Numbered from the stretch's first letter, positions 1 to 9,036 are shown. The stretch is DNA of 40,013 bases from Candidatus Nanopelagicales bacterium (GCA_017857175.1 JAFMDS010000017.1:1-40013); one strand, 5' to 3'. Numbers and translations are program-made. The notes: generated by a model not told the origin, from the sequence alone.

Positions 1-108
1 GATTCCCGGCACCTCCACAGAAGTTGGTTCTCGAAACTGACTGGAAATGATAGCCGGGTGATTGGAATACTCCGATTACCCGGTTTCATGTTTTCGAAAG
101 GATGTGAC

Positions 109-453
109 ATGGCGCAGTACTTGATCTATTTCAATCAGCAGTGGGTTGGAGACCATCCTGCAGAGTGGTATGACTCACGAGGAGTATTGGCCCGTGCCCT
201 TATGCAGGAGATGAATGATGCTGGGGTCCTCGTTTTTGCGGAGGGACTGACCGAAAGGATTGAAAACACGGTCACTGCAGATGCAACTAGTGGCACTCTT
301 ACATTTATCGAAGGCCGATACAGCGAGACCCCGGAGTATCTGGGCGGCATGACTATTGTCAATGTGTCGAGTGACGAAGAGGCCCGCATGTGGGCAGGAA
401 AGATCGCCGAGGCATGCGGCTGGCCACAGGAAATCCGTCGATTCAAGGAATAG
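109..453 (+). CDS. YCII-like (DGPF/YciI-family) small protein
   Basis: A 114-residue soluble protein that starts MAQYLIYFNQQWVGDH and has alternating strand and helix segments. Its overall pattern, including the central EGRYSETPEYLGG stretch and the final helix, resembles the YCII-related dimeric alpha/beta barrel family, whose members are mostly of unknown catalytic role. The ORF track opens at 58, but ATG 109 is preferred because GAAAGGA lies just upstream at good spacing and the extra N-terminus looks random. It stands alone on the plus strand with a short gap before the next gene. The family call is from fold pattern only; no catalytic assignment is made. Confidence 0.7.
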   Translation: MAQYLIYFNQQWVGDHPAEWYDSRGVLARALMQEMNDAGVLVFAEGLTERIENTVTADATSGTLTFIEGRYSETPEYLGGMTIVNVSSDEEARMWAGKIAEACGWPQEIRRFKE

Positions 454-552
454 CGCACGTGGGGTTCTCCTCTCACTCAATAGCGCGATGTGGGGACCCA
501 ACCCTCGACTACTGCTTGCGCGCCGCTACACAGAATTGCGCATGGGTGCATT

Positions 553-558
553 TAGCCT
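553..558 (+). promoter_or_regulatory. -10 element TAGCCT for the gene at 565
   Basis: TAGCCT lies exactly six bases before GTG 565 and there is no Shine-Dalgarno sequence, the geometry expected for a leaderless transcript. The same spacing recurs at several other starts in this window. Confidence 0.45.
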
Positions 559-564
559 GACAGA

Positions 565-903
565 GTGCCTTCGAAGTCCCCTCTACGCTTAAATTCACGC
601 GACGGGCGCATGGGCGCCCTTGCTGTTGCTGTGTTGGCAGTTGTCATTGCAGTCGTGATCTTTATTCGTCAAGAAAACACAGAAGTTCCAAGTGCAACGC
701 AGGAGTGCGGCTGGGAATTGACTGAGCCTGAAGGTGTACAAGCCCACAATCAATATATGACACAGACCGCACTGTGGCTAGGGAACCGTGATCCGTCATC
801 GCTTGAGAAGCCTCCGACGCCTGACTCCCCATATTGGCTCGGCGACTGCCCAATTGATCCAGACTCTGATGGAGAGCCGCCGATTCACGAGGACGATCAC
901 TGA
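565..903 (+). CDS. Hypothetical small membrane-anchored protein
   Basis: A 112-residue protein with one hydrophobic segment near the N-terminus (about residues 17-34, ALAVAVLAVVIAVVIFI). It is followed by an acidic, proline-rich exported or periplasmic tail with two cysteines (ECGWE and GDCPID) that could form a disulfide. GTG 565 is chosen because it sits behind a -10 hexamer at leaderless spacing; ATG 610 is an alternative that keeps the membrane segment. No family recognised. The positive residues before the membrane segment suggest N-in, C-out topology. This is an inference from sequence composition only. Confidence 0.55.
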   Translation: MPSKSPLRLNSRDGRMGALAVAVLAVVIAVVIFIRQENTEVPSATQECGWELTEPEGVQAHNQYMTQTALWLGNRDPSSLEKPPTPDSPYWLGDCPIDPDSDGEPPIHEDDH

Positions 904-1000
904 CTTGGTTCACTTCTGTCTGAGCGAAGGGTGCTCTCAAAATGCGATGTTCCCGGCACGCCGTGGGTGTTAAGACCAGTTCCCGTGGGACACTGGATCA

Positions 1001-1168
1001 ATGAGCAACAATGAGGACATCAAAGAGCGCATGAGATTAGCGCTCGAAGCCAAAAACAAGTCCTCGGCAAAGGGCACACCGCATGGCAGCGCTCATGCAG
1101 AAGGAAAGGTTCACGACCAATCCGACAAGGCCGGTGGGAAGCGGGAACACCGTCGCAAATCGGGGTAA
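1001..1168 (+). CDS. DUF5302-like small protein
   Basis: A 55-residue, highly charged protein missed by the ORF track because of its length. It begins MSNNEDIKERMRLALEAKN, has a low-complexity Gly/His/Lys middle and ends REHRRKSG. This layout (a KxxFRxALxxK-like N-terminal helix, a disordered linker and a C-terminal FRRKSG-type tail) matches the actinobacterial DUF5302 family as I know it. Function is unknown. There is no ribosome-binding site; GACACT lies six bases before the ATG. No operon partner, since the next gene is on the opposite strand. Confidence 0.7.
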   Translation: MSNNEDIKERMRLALEAKNKSSAKGTPHGSAHAEGKVHDQSDKAGGKREHRRKSG

Positions 1169-1352
1169 ATGCAAAGTTCGAGTTCAATCAAGAAGCGCTG
1201 TCGAGACAAAGGCGCAGAAAAATCTGCCACACCCCATTACCCATGGTGATCATGACATTGGCGCTTGTCCACCCACTTGACTGTCCGCTGCCAGCGAGGC
1301 GGTTGAGCTCAGTGATTGATTCTCTTTAGGTGAGACTAATTATCAAATGACG

Positions 1353-1366
1353 ACTCATTCATGAGT
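1353..1366. repeat. Intergenic palindrome ACTCAT-TC-ATGAGT
   Basis: A perfect 6-bp inverted repeat overlapped by a second one (ATTCA-TGAG-TGAAT). It lies in the 245-bp gap between the DUF5302-like gene and the 3' end of the DHPS-like gene. No T-tract follows, so it is not a canonical terminator. Nothing else was found in this gap. Confidence 0.35.
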
Positions 1367-1413
1367 GAATCGGTGATATTCCTTGTGACGTTATGACCTG
1401 TGGCTCAAGGCCC

Positions 1414-2301
1414 TCAAAGGGATTGCATCGCATTAACAGCAGCATGGACCCGAGAAACCTCGTGAGTTCGCATCAGGTTGACGCCACCGAGTTGCGCAAC
1501 GACTGCAAAGAATCCCTCGGCCGTTCTGAATTCGTCTCCAAAAAGATCAAATGCGTGGGGGAGTGCTTGGCAAATGGGTAGGCCCAGCTCACGCAAGCGA
1601 AATGAATTGAGAATCACATTGGTTTGATGCCGTACCCGCACCAAGGGATCCACCAAGTTGCCGTAATAGAAGCCCATTCCTGGATCGAGAATGATATTTG
1701 CTACGCCACATGACCTGGCGGTCTCAACACGTTTGCCAAAATAGTCCAGAAGTTGGGGGATTGGATCATTGTCAATTGTTAGGTCCGTGATCTCGCGAAC
1801 ATTGGCTCCTCCGACGTAACACAGAATGACTGATGCATCGGCGGTGGCGACAAGTTCAAAAATTTCTTTTTCATGTTCGGCACCAGTGAAGTTCAGGACA
1901 CGTGCGCCTGCGTCCAGTCCGACTTTTGCAACTTCAGGTTCATAGGTCTCAATGGACACTGGGATGTTGAAATTTGTGAGTTGCTCAATGATTGGTACGA
2001 GAGTTTTTGCTTGATCGTGGGCAGAGACTCGGCTGGCTTTTGCTGTGCTGGATTCAGCACCAATATCGATCAATGCTGCACCTTGAGCAAATGCCACGCG
2101 CGACTTTCTCACTGCTGACTCAGTATTTGTTGCAATACTTTCCCGATATGTCGAATCTCGAGAAAGGTTGACAGTTCCCATGATGACAGGGCCATCCTTG
2201 GAGGTAAATTTCTGATCACCGATAACAATGGGTTGGACAGGTGCATCCATCAAATCTGAATACTGGTTATGGAGAATGGCAAGTTCTCGAAGCGAGAGCA
2301 T
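1414..2301 (-). CDS. Divergent dihydropteroate synthase-like (pterin-binding fold) protein
   Basis: A 295-residue TIM-barrel-type protein recognisable as a pterin-binding/DHPS relative. IMGTVNLSRDS corresponds to the IMGxxNxTPDSF loop, DIGAESST to DIGGESTRP, ILDPGMGFYYG to the DPGIGF-K motif, and LMRTHEV to the terminal RVHDV. Key DHPS features are missing: the catalytic SRK loop is replaced by a QALPHAFDLF region and the GFxK lysine by Tyr-Gly. It may bind a different substrate or have lost synthase activity. No folate-pathway genes flank it. ATG 2301 is preferred to the overlapping GTG 2304 because TAGTAT lies six bases upstream. Confidence 0.75.
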   Translation of the reverse strand: MLSLRELAILHNQYSDLMDAPVQPIVIGDQKFTSKDGPVIMGTVNLSRDSTYRESIATNTESAVRKSRVAFAQGAALIDIGAESSTAKASRVSAHDQAKTLVPIIEQLTNFNIPVSIETYEPEVAKVGLDAGARVLNFTGAEHEKEIFELVATADASVILCYVGGANVREITDLTIDNDPIPQLLDYFGKRVETARSCGVANIILDPGMGFYYGNLVDPLVRVRHQTNVILNSFRLRELGLPICQALPHAFDLFGDEFRTAEGFFAVVAQLGGVNLMRTHEVSRVHAAVNAMQSL

Positions 2302-2307
2302 CACCTG

Positions 2308-2336
2308 ATACTAAAGCGTGATTGTTCAGTCGTCTA
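2308..2336 (-). promoter_or_regulatory. Promoter of the DHPS-like gene
   Basis: On the minus strand TAGACG and TAGTAT are separated by 17 bases, and TAGTAT is six bases from ATG 2301. This is consistent with a leaderless transcript. Inferred by eye. Confidence 0.4.
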
Positions 2337-2358
2337 CCGGCACAGGGGCGCAAATGCG

Positions 2359-3066
2359 TTAGCGTCGAATGAAACTGAAGTCTGTAATTGTTCGATATTC
2401 AGTCAGGGCGCGTTGTTCATAGTGCGTGAGTGGGCGTTCGGGACGTGAAGTGATCCCGCCGGACCAAGAATCTTGCTGAGCTTCAAATTGCTCTGAAATT
2501 GATTCCGCGTATTCCTGCCAATCCGTTGCTAGCTGCCAAAAGCCGCCGGGAACAAGCCTGCTGTGAATGAGGTGCATGATTGATGGCTGCACAATTCGAC
2601 GCTTGTGGTGTCTGGCTTTGGGCCAGGGATCAGGAAAGAGGGTGAAAACCCCGGAGACACTTTCAGGTTCGATCATGTTTTCCAATACCGCAATGGCATC
2701 TGATTCCATGACGCGAATATTGGTCATGCCATGCACTTGAATCTCGTGGAGGAGATCACCAACCCCAGGGGTGTGAACATCAATAGCGAGATAAGAGTTG
2801 CAAGGATTTTTTCTCGCAAGGTCCAGTGTTGTGATGCCATTGCCAAAACCGATGTCGATGAATAGTTTCGTTTCAGTGGGGGGCCAATCGTTGATTGTGG
2901 CAAGTGGCTCAGGTGCATATTCAATTAATAAATCGAGTGGGTTATCAATCGCGTGCTGTTGGGACTTGGTGATTCTGCTACGCCGCGGTTTAAAAGTTCT
3001 AATGCTCCTGCCCAGCACGCTATTTGTTGGGAGGGGTGGTCGACGTTCTTGACCTGTGTCATCCAC
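2359..3066 (-). CDS. trmB: tRNA (guanine-N7-)-methyltransferase
   Basis: TrmB uses SAM to make 7-methylguanosine at position 46 of tRNA. The SAM-binding loop DIGFGNG, an acidic strand end (AIDVH) and the diagnostic LFPDPWPKARHHKRR block are all present. So is a C-terminal ATDWQEYAE segment that fits the family. The ORF runs upstream to 3294, but that part overlaps the peptidase gene. GTG 3066, preceded by GGTGG and overlapping the peptidase stop by eight bases, gives a normal length of 235 residues; ATG 3096 is the alternative. It is the last gene of the leftward CMD-peptidase-trmB operon and probably translationally coupled. Confidence 0.9.
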   Translation of the reverse strand: MDDTGQERRPPLPTNSVLGRSIRTFKPRRSRITKSQQHAIDNPLDLLIEYAPEPLATINDWPPTETKLFIDIGFGNGITTLDLARKNPCNSYLAIDVHTPGVGDLLHEIQVHGMTNIRVMESDAIAVLENMIEPESVSGVFTLFPDPWPKARHHKRRIVQPSIMHLIHSRLVPGGFWQLATDWQEYAESISEQFEAQQDSWSGGITSRPERPLTHYEQRALTEYRTITDFSFIRR

Positions 3067-3784
3067 GTGAGTCCACCAAGAGTTCAACCGACCCATTGAT
3101 TCGATACTTTCGGTCGGGTTCAATGCGCCAACTGGATCCTGTTCCACGACTGCGAAATTCCCATTCACGGTTGTGATTAGCGGTGGTGCCATCACTGACC
3201 AATGCGGTGTTTTCATCGATACCAAGGACCATGTTTCCCTCAGTGATGAGTGGTTTGAGGGCGAAGTCTGGAATGAATCGGGTGTAGCGGTCAAAGTGCG
3301 GGATTACTCGAGCATTCATGACCAAACCCAGGCCCTCTTCCCCTCCGGCTTTGGGGTGACGAAAATCTGGCACGTAGCCACACAAAGCCATGGCGCCCGC
3401 ACTGCAGCCGGCTACCGAGGCTCCATTTCGCCACTGCTGCAAGATTGCGGCCCATACTTTTGTGCCACGCAATGTCTTGGCCAGGTGTCCAGGGTTGCCA
3501 CCCGAGAGGTAGATCAAGCCGGCGTCCTCCAGTGCTTGTACATAGCGGTCATCGTCGGCATCGGCGCGCGTGCGAATATCCAAGACGATTTGTTTCGCGC
3601 CAAGTCGCTCGGCAGACTCCTTGCCCAAATGGTGCCACTTCGAAAGACTTCGGTCACCTTCAAGGGATGCCGCTGTGGCGATTTGAACAAAATTGTGTGG
3701 ACGACCCTCGAGCAGCCACTCTTCGACGTCTTGCATGATGGGCAGATACTCGCCACTTCCCACGAGGGCGATGCGACCACTCAT
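3059..3784 (-). CDS. Peptidase S51 family (cyanophycinase / peptidase E-like)
   Basis: A 241-residue cytoplasmic serine peptidase-like protein. The N-terminus IALVGSGEY and the LSGGNPGHL loop fit the family. The nucleophile elbow GCSAGAMAL gives a likely catalytic Ser at about residue 128, and a histidine-containing VIPHFDRY segment follows. S51 members cleave Asp-X dipeptides or cyanophycin-type substrates; which one applies here cannot be told from sequence. It lies 9 bases after the CMD-family gene and overlaps trmB, so these three are probably one transcript. This unit is read away from the CsoR-type operator. Confidence 0.8.
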   Translation of the reverse strand: MSGRIALVGSGEYLPIMQDVEEWLLEGRPHNFVQIATAASLEGDRSLSKWHHLGKESAERLGAKQIVLDIRTRADADDDRYVQALEDAGLIYLSGGNPGHLAKTLRGTKVWAAILQQWRNGASVAGCSAGAMALCGYVPDFRHPKAGGEEGLGLVMNARVIPHFDRYTRFIPDFALKPLITEGNMVLGIDENTALVSDGTTANHNREWEFRSRGTGSSWRIEPDRKYRINGSVELLVDSRG

Positions 3785-3793
3785 GCAAATGCG

Positions 3794-4156
3794 CTATCCG
3801 TTGGCGGCGTCAAAAAACTCACAGAACGCAGAGTAAGCCCGCGGGCCGTAGACCGTAGCAGGACCGCCTGCCATGAGGAAGGTGACACCTATGGCCTCGG
3901 CGACTTCTTCCTTGGTGGCCCCCCGACGTGCTGCGCCCCGAGCATGGGCGGCAATGCACCCGTCGCACTGCTCAACCACAGCAATGGCCAACGCGATGAG
4001 TTCTTTGGTTTTACTGGGTACGGCACCTTCGGCCATCGCATCTTTATGGAGGGCAGCAAATCCGGCGTAGGTGTCAGGAATCATTTGGCGCAGTTCTCGA
4101 GCCATGGGCGCGAGTTCGTCTTGAACGGCTTTTCCGTGTGAATGCGTCACATCCAC
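3794..4156 (-). CDS. Carboxymuconolactone decarboxylase / AhpD-like protein
   Basis: A 120-residue all-helical protein with the AhpD-type redox motif EQCDGCIAAH (Cys64, Cys67, His71) and the following ARGAARRGATKEEVAEAI helix typical of the CMD family. Such proteins act as thiol peroxidase partners or decarboxylases; the CxxC with His favours a thiol redox role. The ORF track runs to 4429, but that part is antisense to the csoR-like gene. GTG 4156 has GAGGAG six bases upstream and is clearly the start. It is the first gene of its operon, directly downstream of a CsoR-type palindrome. Confidence 0.85.
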   Translation of the reverse strand: MDVTHSHGKAVQDELAPMARELRQMIPDTYAGFAALHKDAMAEGAVPSKTKELIALAIAVVEQCDGCIAAHARGAARRGATKEEVAEAIGVTFLMAGGPATVYGPRAYSAFCEFFDAANG

Positions 4157-4176
4157 ATCGTACTCCTCGTCCGCGC

Positions 4177-4192
4177 ATACCCCTGTGGGTAT
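4177..4192. promoter_or_regulatory. CsoR-type operator ATACCC-N4-GGGTAT
   Basis: ATACCCCTGTGGGTAT is an inverted repeat with 6-bp arms and a 4-bp centre. It matches the architecture of known CsoR/CstR-family operators. It lies in the short divergent region between the CMD-peptidase-trmB operon and the csoR-like gene, just upstream of the latter's -10 hexamer, so binding could repress both directions. A second copy lies upstream of the thioredoxin gene. Confidence 0.75.
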
Positions 4193-4199
4193 CTTGGGG

Positions 4200-4472
<273 letters not shown>

Positions 4473-4479
4473 TAGGACC

Positions 4480-5103
4480 ATGCTTCCCTCGACTTCCCCG
4501 TCCCGAGGCGTTGCCGTTGCAGGGCTCGGTGTCGCCAGCTCAATCCTGATAATCGCCTCACTGCTCTTCGGGTCATCTCCCGCGAGCGCGAAATCTTCCG
4601 ACCTATCCGCTGTTGCTATCGGGGACTCCGTCATGCTCGGTGCTCGCTGGGAACTCCAAAAGCGTGGCGTCAATAAAGTTGACGCGAAGGTCAGCAGGCA
4701 GGCCAGCACAGGACCGGACTTAGTTCGAAAGCTTGCTGCCAACCCAGACATTAAATATGTCGTTGTGCACCTGGGCACCAATGGAACCTATTCGGTGGAC
4801 ACCTGCAAGGAAATCGTGAAGGCCGCGGGTCAGGACCGCACGGTTTTCCTGATCACTCTGAAGGTTCCGCGCCCGTGGGAGACGTTGAACAACAGACTCA
4901 TGAGCAAATGCGCGTCAGCCTTCGATGCACAGCGAGTGCGGCTGGTGAACTGGAATGAGGCCTCTCAGGCCACATCGGGATTGCTTTATTCGGACGGTAT
5001 GCACTTGACCCCACGAGGCGCCAAGAAATTTGCTCGAATGATTGTTACGGCGATCAAGCAAGCGATTACATTGCAAGGCCCTTCAATGGTCGGGCATCTC
5101 TAG
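4480..5103 (+). CDS. Exported SGNH-hydrolase-like protein
   Basis: A 207-residue protein with a hydrophobic N-terminal segment (about 11-31) ending in an ASA-type cleavage site, so it is probably exported. SGNH blocks are present: AIGDSVMLG (nucleophile Ser50), HLGTNG for the oxyanion block, and SDGMHLTPRG carrying the catalytic Asp and His. It resembles the stand-alone SGNH domain found at the C-terminus of OatA-like acyltransferases, so a role in cell-wall or surface sugar acylation or deacylation is plausible but unproven. It lies seven bases after the csoR-like gene with AGGA near the ATG, so probably cotranscribed. Confidence 0.75.
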   Translation: MLPSTSPSRGVAVAGLGVASSILIIASLLFGSSPASAKSSDLSAVAIGDSVMLGARWELQKRGVNKVDAKVSRQASTGPDLVRKLAANPDIKYVVVHLGTNGTYSVDTCKEIVKAAGQDRTVFLITLKVPRPWETLNNRLMSKCASAFDAQRVRLVNWNEASQATSGLLYSDGMHLTPRGAKKFARMIVTAIKQAITLQGPSMVGHL

Positions 5104-5228
5104 ATCATGTGCGCAGTCTCACACTTGGGATAGATCACATGGTTTCCGGTAGAAAAATCCTTGATATGGGTGCATATTTGGGCAATTAGGATTCCCAGAT
5201 CTGGCTCACCAACAAAGGACGTGATCGC

Positions 5229-7058
5229 ATGGCCGCTCGAGTAGATTTTTCCCAAGCTCCAACGAGTAACAAGCAACTGCTCGAGTGGGTTGATGAGATG
5301 GCCATGTTGACCGAGCCGGACTCAATTGTTTGGTGTGATGGCAGCGAAGACGAGTGGAATCGCCTGACCCAAGAAATGGTCAATGCGGGCACCATGATTC
5401 GCCTGAATGAAGATATTCGACCAAACTCATTCCTAGCTCGATCCAATCCAAGTGACGTAGCACGAGTTGAGAATCGAACTTTCATTTGCTCGCAAAGGGA
5501 GCTCGATGCGGGACCCACCAATAATTGGGCCGAACCGAGTGAAATGCGCGCCACGCTCAATGGCCTTATGGCAGGGTCCATGCGGGGTCGCACCATGTTT
5601 GTTGTGCCTTTTTCCATGGGTCCGCTCGGATCACGCATAGCGCAACTCGGTGTTGAACTCACCGACTCTCCCTACGTCGTTGTCAGTATGAAGGTCATGA
5701 CACGCATGGGCCAGGCAGCATTGGATGAAATCGGCGAATTCGGTGAGTTTGTCCCTGCGATTCACACTGTTGGTTACCCATTGGTCGACGAATCAGGAGA
5801 AGTCCGCCCCGACGTTTCTTGGCCATGCAATGACACGAAGTACATAGTTCACTTTCCGGAGACACGCGAAATCTGGTCATACGGTTCTGGGTATGGCGGT
5901 AATGCACTCCTGGGTAAGAAGTGCTTCGCGCTGCGCATCGCATCAGCCATGGCTCGCGATGAAGGCTGGCTCGCCGAGCACATGTTGGTGCTGAAACTTA
6001 CGTCACCCAAGAACGTGGTCAAGTACGTGACCGCCGCATTCCCTTCAGCGTGCGGCAAAACAAACCTTGCAATGTTGGAGCCCACTGTCCCTGGCTGGAA
6101 AGTGGAAACTATCGGTGACGACATTGCATGGATGCGCTTTGGTGACGACGGTCGTCTCTATGCAATTAATCCAGAGGCTGGGTTCTTTGGAGTTGCCCCC
6201 GGTACGGGTATGAGCACAAACATGAACGCTGTCAAGTCACTGAACGCCAATTGCATTTTCACCAACGTTGCATTAACCGACGATGGCGATATCTGGTGGG
6301 AAGGTTTGACCGATGAAGCTCCCGCTCATTTGATCGATTGGAAAGGCAACGACTGGACCCCCGCATCGAGTGAACCATCAAGCCATCCCAATGCTCGATT
6401 CACAACTCCCGCCGAACAATGCCCATCAATTGCGGCTAACTGGGAAGACCCAGCTGGAGTTCCCATTGATGCGATTCTCTTTGGTGGACGTCGGGCAACG
6501 AATGTGCCATTGGTTTCTGAGTCGTTTGACTGGGAGCACGGTGTCTTCGTTGGCTCCTCTGTGTCGAGTGAGAAGACAGCCGCTGCAGAAGGTTCCGTTG
6601 GTGAATTGCGTCGCGATCCTTTCGCCATGCTTCCATTTTGTGGATACAACATGGCGGACTACTGGGGTCACTGGCTCAAGGTGGGAAGTTTCACGACACC
6701 TGAAAAACTGCCTCGAATCTATTCTGTGAACTGGTTCCGCAAGGGTGCTGATGGAAACTTCATCTGGCCAGGCTTTGGTGAAAACTCGCGGGTCCTCGAA
6801 TGGATCGTCAACAGGCTTTCTGGTGATGCGGATGCCGTGGACACTCCTATTGGTCGTATCCCGGCACCCGGTGCACTCAATGTTGAGGGCCTTGATGTCT
6901 CCGAGGCGGGCATGGATGAACTTTTCGCCATCGATGCGGATTCATGGTTGGCTGAAGCGGACCTGACTGAGGAATACTATGCTGAGTTTGGAGACCGAGT
7001 ACCTGCTCAAATGACGACACAATTGCAGGGATTGCGTGAGCGCCTGCGCTCTAGTTAG
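5229..7058 (+). CDS. pckG: Phosphoenolpyruvate carboxykinase (GTP)
   Basis: A 609-residue enzyme, normal for GTP-dependent PEPCK. It interconverts oxaloacetate plus GTP with PEP, CO2 and GDP in the cytosol and serves gluconeogenesis or anaplerosis. The P-loop FPSACGKTN (about 271-279) contains the reactive Cys of this class. The [16 protein letters not shown] substrate and metal segment, the early [12 protein letters not shown] block and the late GENSRVLEW motif are intact. AAAGGAC stands before the ATG. It is monocistronic and converges on the OTC gene with only eight bases between the stops. The 125-bp upstream gap is not explained by any gene. Confidence 0.97.
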   Translation: MAARVDFSQAPTSNKQLLEWVDEMAMLTEPDSIVWCDGSEDEWNRLTQEMVNAGTMIRLNEDIRPNSFLARSNPSDVARVENRTFICSQRELDAGPTNNWAEPSEMRATLNGLMAGSMRGRTMFVVPFSMGPLGSRIAQLGVELTDSPYVVVSMKVMTRMGQAALDEIGEFGEFVPAIHTVGYPLVDESGEVRPDVSWPCNDTKYIVHFPETREIWSYGSGYGGNALLGKKCFALRIASAMARDEGWLAEHMLVLKLTSPKNVVKYVTAAFPSACGKTNLAMLEPTVPGWKVETIGDDIAWMRFGDDGRLYAINPEAGFFGVAPGTGMSTNMNAVKSLNANCIFTNVALTDDGDIWWEGLTDEAPAHLIDWKGNDWTPASSEPSSHPNARFTTPAEQCPSIAANWEDPAGVPIDAILFGGRRATNVPLVSESFDWEHGVFVGSSVSSEKTAAAEGSVGELRRDPFAMLPFCGYNMADYWGHWLKVGSFTTPEKLPRIYSVNWFRKGADGNFIWPGFGENSRVLEWIVNRLSGDADAVDTPIGRIPAPGALNVEGLDVSEAGMDELFAIDADSWLAEADLTEEYYAEFGDRVPAQMTTQLQGLRERLRSS

Positions 7059-7066
7059 TTTTCTTG

Positions 7067-8098
7067 TCAAGCAAGAGTTGACACAAGTATTGCTTTGATC
7101 GTGTGCATTCGGTTTTCCGCTTGATCAAAGGCAATGTTTGCAGGTGAGTCAAAAACGCTCCTTGTGACTTCTACTCCTTCTGGGAAGTTGAAATCGCGCG
7201 CAATGTCAGCACCGACCTGTGTTTTGGTGTCGTGGTACGCAGGCAGGCAATGCATGAATTTTGTGTGTGCTCCGGCCATTGACATGAGTTCCGGATTTAC
7301 TTGATAAGGACGCAATAATTCAATTCGCTCGGCCCAGCGTTCCTTAGCTTCGCCCATGGAAACCCATACGTCGGTGTGGATGAACTCGGCTCCAGGGACT
7401 CCTTCCTGGGGGTTGTCAGAGACTGTGATCATTGCGCCGGACTGGGTAGCAGCTTGGTTGGCTGCGGCAATGACGTCTTTGTCTGGCCAAAGCGATTGCG
7501 GGGCGATTATGCGGACATCGGAACCCATAATGGCACCCATAATGAGAAGGGAATTGCCCATATTGCTGCGTGCATCACCCAGGTAGCAGTAGGTCAAGCG
7601 ATCCGGATCGCGAGCATGCTCGCGCATGGTGAGGAAGTCGGCCAGCATTTGGGTCGGGTGCCACTCGTCGGTAAGTCCGTTGTAGACCGGAACATCTGAA
7701 TACTCGGCGAGCTCTGTAACTATGTGTTGCCCAGAGCCTCGGTATTCAATGGCATCGAAAATTCGTGAGAGGACTCGGGCAGTGTCGGCTGGGGACTCTT
7801 TGTGGCCAATTTGGCTCGAACTTGCATCAAGGAAAGTCGTTGACCCGCCTTGATTCTTCATTGCAACATCAAATGAAATCCTAGTTCGAGTGGATGTTTT
7901 CTCAAAAATCGCAGCAAGGTTCTTACCCTGAAGGAATTGTGGTTCCTGTCCATCTGCCCGCAACGCTTTGAGGCGTGCCGCTAACTCGATCAGTGAATGC
8001 AATTCCAACGGGGTGAAATCCAATTCTCGCAGGAAGTCACGCCCAGTAAGGCCAAGGGAGTGAACATCATCACGACTAAGACTGCGAGCAGAACTCAT
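7067..8098 (-). CDS. Ornithine carbamoyltransferase (ArcB-like long form)
   Basis: It transfers the carbamoyl group between carbamoyl phosphate and ornithine to give citrulline. All key motifs are present: STRTR (about 69-73) for carbamoyl phosphate, HPTQ (147-150), the SMG loop for ornithine and HCLP (283-286). The 343-residue length, the [17 protein letters not shown] block and the [12 protein letters not shown] segment resemble the E. coli ArgF/ArcB type rather than the shorter actinobacterial ArgF. No other arginine gene is nearby, so biosynthetic versus catabolic use cannot be decided. It ends tail-to-tail with pckG; whiB lies upstream in the same direction. Confidence 0.95.
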   Translation of the reverse strand: MSSARSLSRDDVHSLGLTGRDFLRELDFTPLELHSLIELAARLKALRADGQEPQFLQGKNLAAIFEKTSTRTRISFDVAMKNQGGSTTFLDASSSQIGHKESPADTARVLSRIFDAIEYRGSGQHIVTELAEYSDVPVYNGLTDEWHPTQMLADFLTMREHARDPDRLTYCYLGDARSNMGNSLLIMGAIMGSDVRIIAPQSLWPDKDVIAAANQAATQSGAMITVSDNPQEGVPGAEFIHTDVWVSMGEAKERWAERIELLRPYQVNPELMSMAGAHTKFMHCLPAYHDTKTQVGADIARDFNFPEGVEVTRSVFDSPANIAFDQAENRMHTIKAILVSTLA

Positions 8099-8112
8099 TG
8101 CAGGAGTCTAGT

Positions 8113-8487
8113 TCAGGCACCCAATCCCAGTGCATCGCGGGAAATCGCCCGATTAATTACGTCCCCAGCAAGATGCAAACCATTGCCTACCGGGCCAGCG
8201 ACATATCTGGAGTCAAGGCGACGATAAATCGCCTCGCGTTCGTCTTCACTCAAGCCACCCCACACGCCATAGGGCTCACGAGCTCGAATCGCGTAGTCCG
8301 CACACTCAAGGCGAACCGGACACGACGCACATATGCGTTTGGCGGACTGATCTCTACGAACGCGAGAGGACCCACGCTCATTTTGTGGGTGAAAAAAGAG
8401 TAGGGGGTCAGCACTGCGGCACAGACCTCGTTCTTGCCAGTGCCAGCGGGAATCAAGTGGTACCTGAGCTAATGGCTGCTGTGGCAT
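8113..8487 (-). CDS. WhiB-family iron-sulfur transcriptional regulator
   Basis: A 124-residue WhiB-like protein with four cluster cysteines: Cys23 in GLCRSAD, then Cys53, Cys56 and Cys62 in the pattern CASCPVRLEC. The GVWGGLSEDER turn and a basic segment follow. WhiB proteins carry a 4Fe-4S cluster and act with the principal sigma factor. The N-terminal QERGLCRSADPLLFF resembles the WhiB1/WhiB2 type, but the subfamily is not certain. ATG 8487 has AAAGGA upstream. The gene lies 14 bases before the OTC gene on the same strand, so they could share a transcript. Confidence 0.95.
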   Translation of the reverse strand: MPQQPLAQVPLDSRWHWQERGLCRSADPLLFFHPQNERGSSRVRRDQSAKRICASCPVRLECADYAIRAREPYGVWGGLSEDEREAIYRRLDSRYVAGPVGNGLHLAGDVINRAISRDALGLGA

Positions 8488-8588
8488 GTGGATTTTCCTT
8501 TCCGAGCGCGTGAACCCAGCGCAACTTCGCTGAGTGTCAGGTGAGACTGAACTCCTTTAAATGTAACTCGGATTTGTGTGGTAGATAG

Positions 8589-8629
8589 CAGGACCAAAGT
8601 CCTGAGCTGAGTGAAACAGTCACTGAGCT
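8589..8629 (-). terminator. Tandem hairpins downstream of the thioredoxin gene
   Basis: Two adjacent inverted repeats lie just after the thioredoxin stop. CAGGAC-CAAA-GTCCTG is perfect. AGCTGAGTGA/TCACTGAGCT, with a five-base loop, has one mismatch. No U-tract follows, so this may be a U-less terminator, an RNA-stability element or a site upstream of whiB. Confidence 0.4.
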
Positions 8630-8643
8630 ATTTATGAGAAGCC

Positions 8644-9033
8644 CTACTTGGATTCGCCATTTTCTGGTTCGCCACTTTCAGATTTGGCAATTTCAGCCCG
8701 AACTTCTTCCATATTTACATCACGAACGGCTTGCACCAAATTGTTCAAGGCATCTTGAGGGAGTGCTCCCGCTTGTGAGTAGAGCACCACGCCATCGCGG
8801 ATAGCCATCAAAGTCGGGATAGAAGTGATCTGAAAGCTTCCTGCCAATGCCTGCTCGGTTTCAGTATCTACTTTGGCAAATACGATGTCGGGGTTAGCTT
8901 CAGAAGCTTTTTCGTAGACCGGCGCGAAGTTGCGGCAAGGGCCGCACCATTCCGCCCAGAAATCAACAAAGACAATCGAATTTCCTTTGATCGTCTCAGA
9001 GAACATATTTTCGGTGAGATTCACGGTAGTCAT
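8644..9033 (-). CDS. trxA: Thioredoxin
   Basis: A 129-residue thioredoxin with the active site WAEWCGPC (Cys30, Cys33), the buried Asp of FVDFW and the cis-Pro of SIPTL. It reduces disulfides in the cytosol using thioredoxin reductase. An acidic tail of about 25 residues after the normal fold end is somewhat longer than usual. The start region is notable: a perfect CsoR-type palindrome ends four bases upstream of the ATG, so the operator overlaps the promoter or leader. This links the gene to the CsoR/CstR-like repressor some 5 kb away. Confidence 0.95.
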   Translation of the reverse strand: MTTVNLTENMFSETIKGNSIVFVDFWAEWCGPCRNFAPVYEKASEANPDIVFAKVDTETEQALAGSFQITSIPTLMAIRDGVVLYSQAGALPQDALNNLVQAVRDVNMEEVRAEIAKSESGEPENGESK

Positions 9034-9036
9034 GTA

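Noticed and set aside
3067-3294. N-terminal extension of trmB to 3294
   Set aside because: It overlaps the peptidase gene and carries no TrmB motif; GTG 3066 with GGTGG upstream gives the expected size.
3173-4141. 322-codon plus-strand ORF
   Set aside because: It lies antisense to the S51 peptidase and CMD-family genes, which have intact motifs and proper starts; its translation shows no coherent family signature.
5104-5228. Possible riboswitch or hairpin upstream of pckG (CATGTG...CACATG)
   Set aside because: The arms are short and far apart, and no known riboswitch core or terminator was seen.
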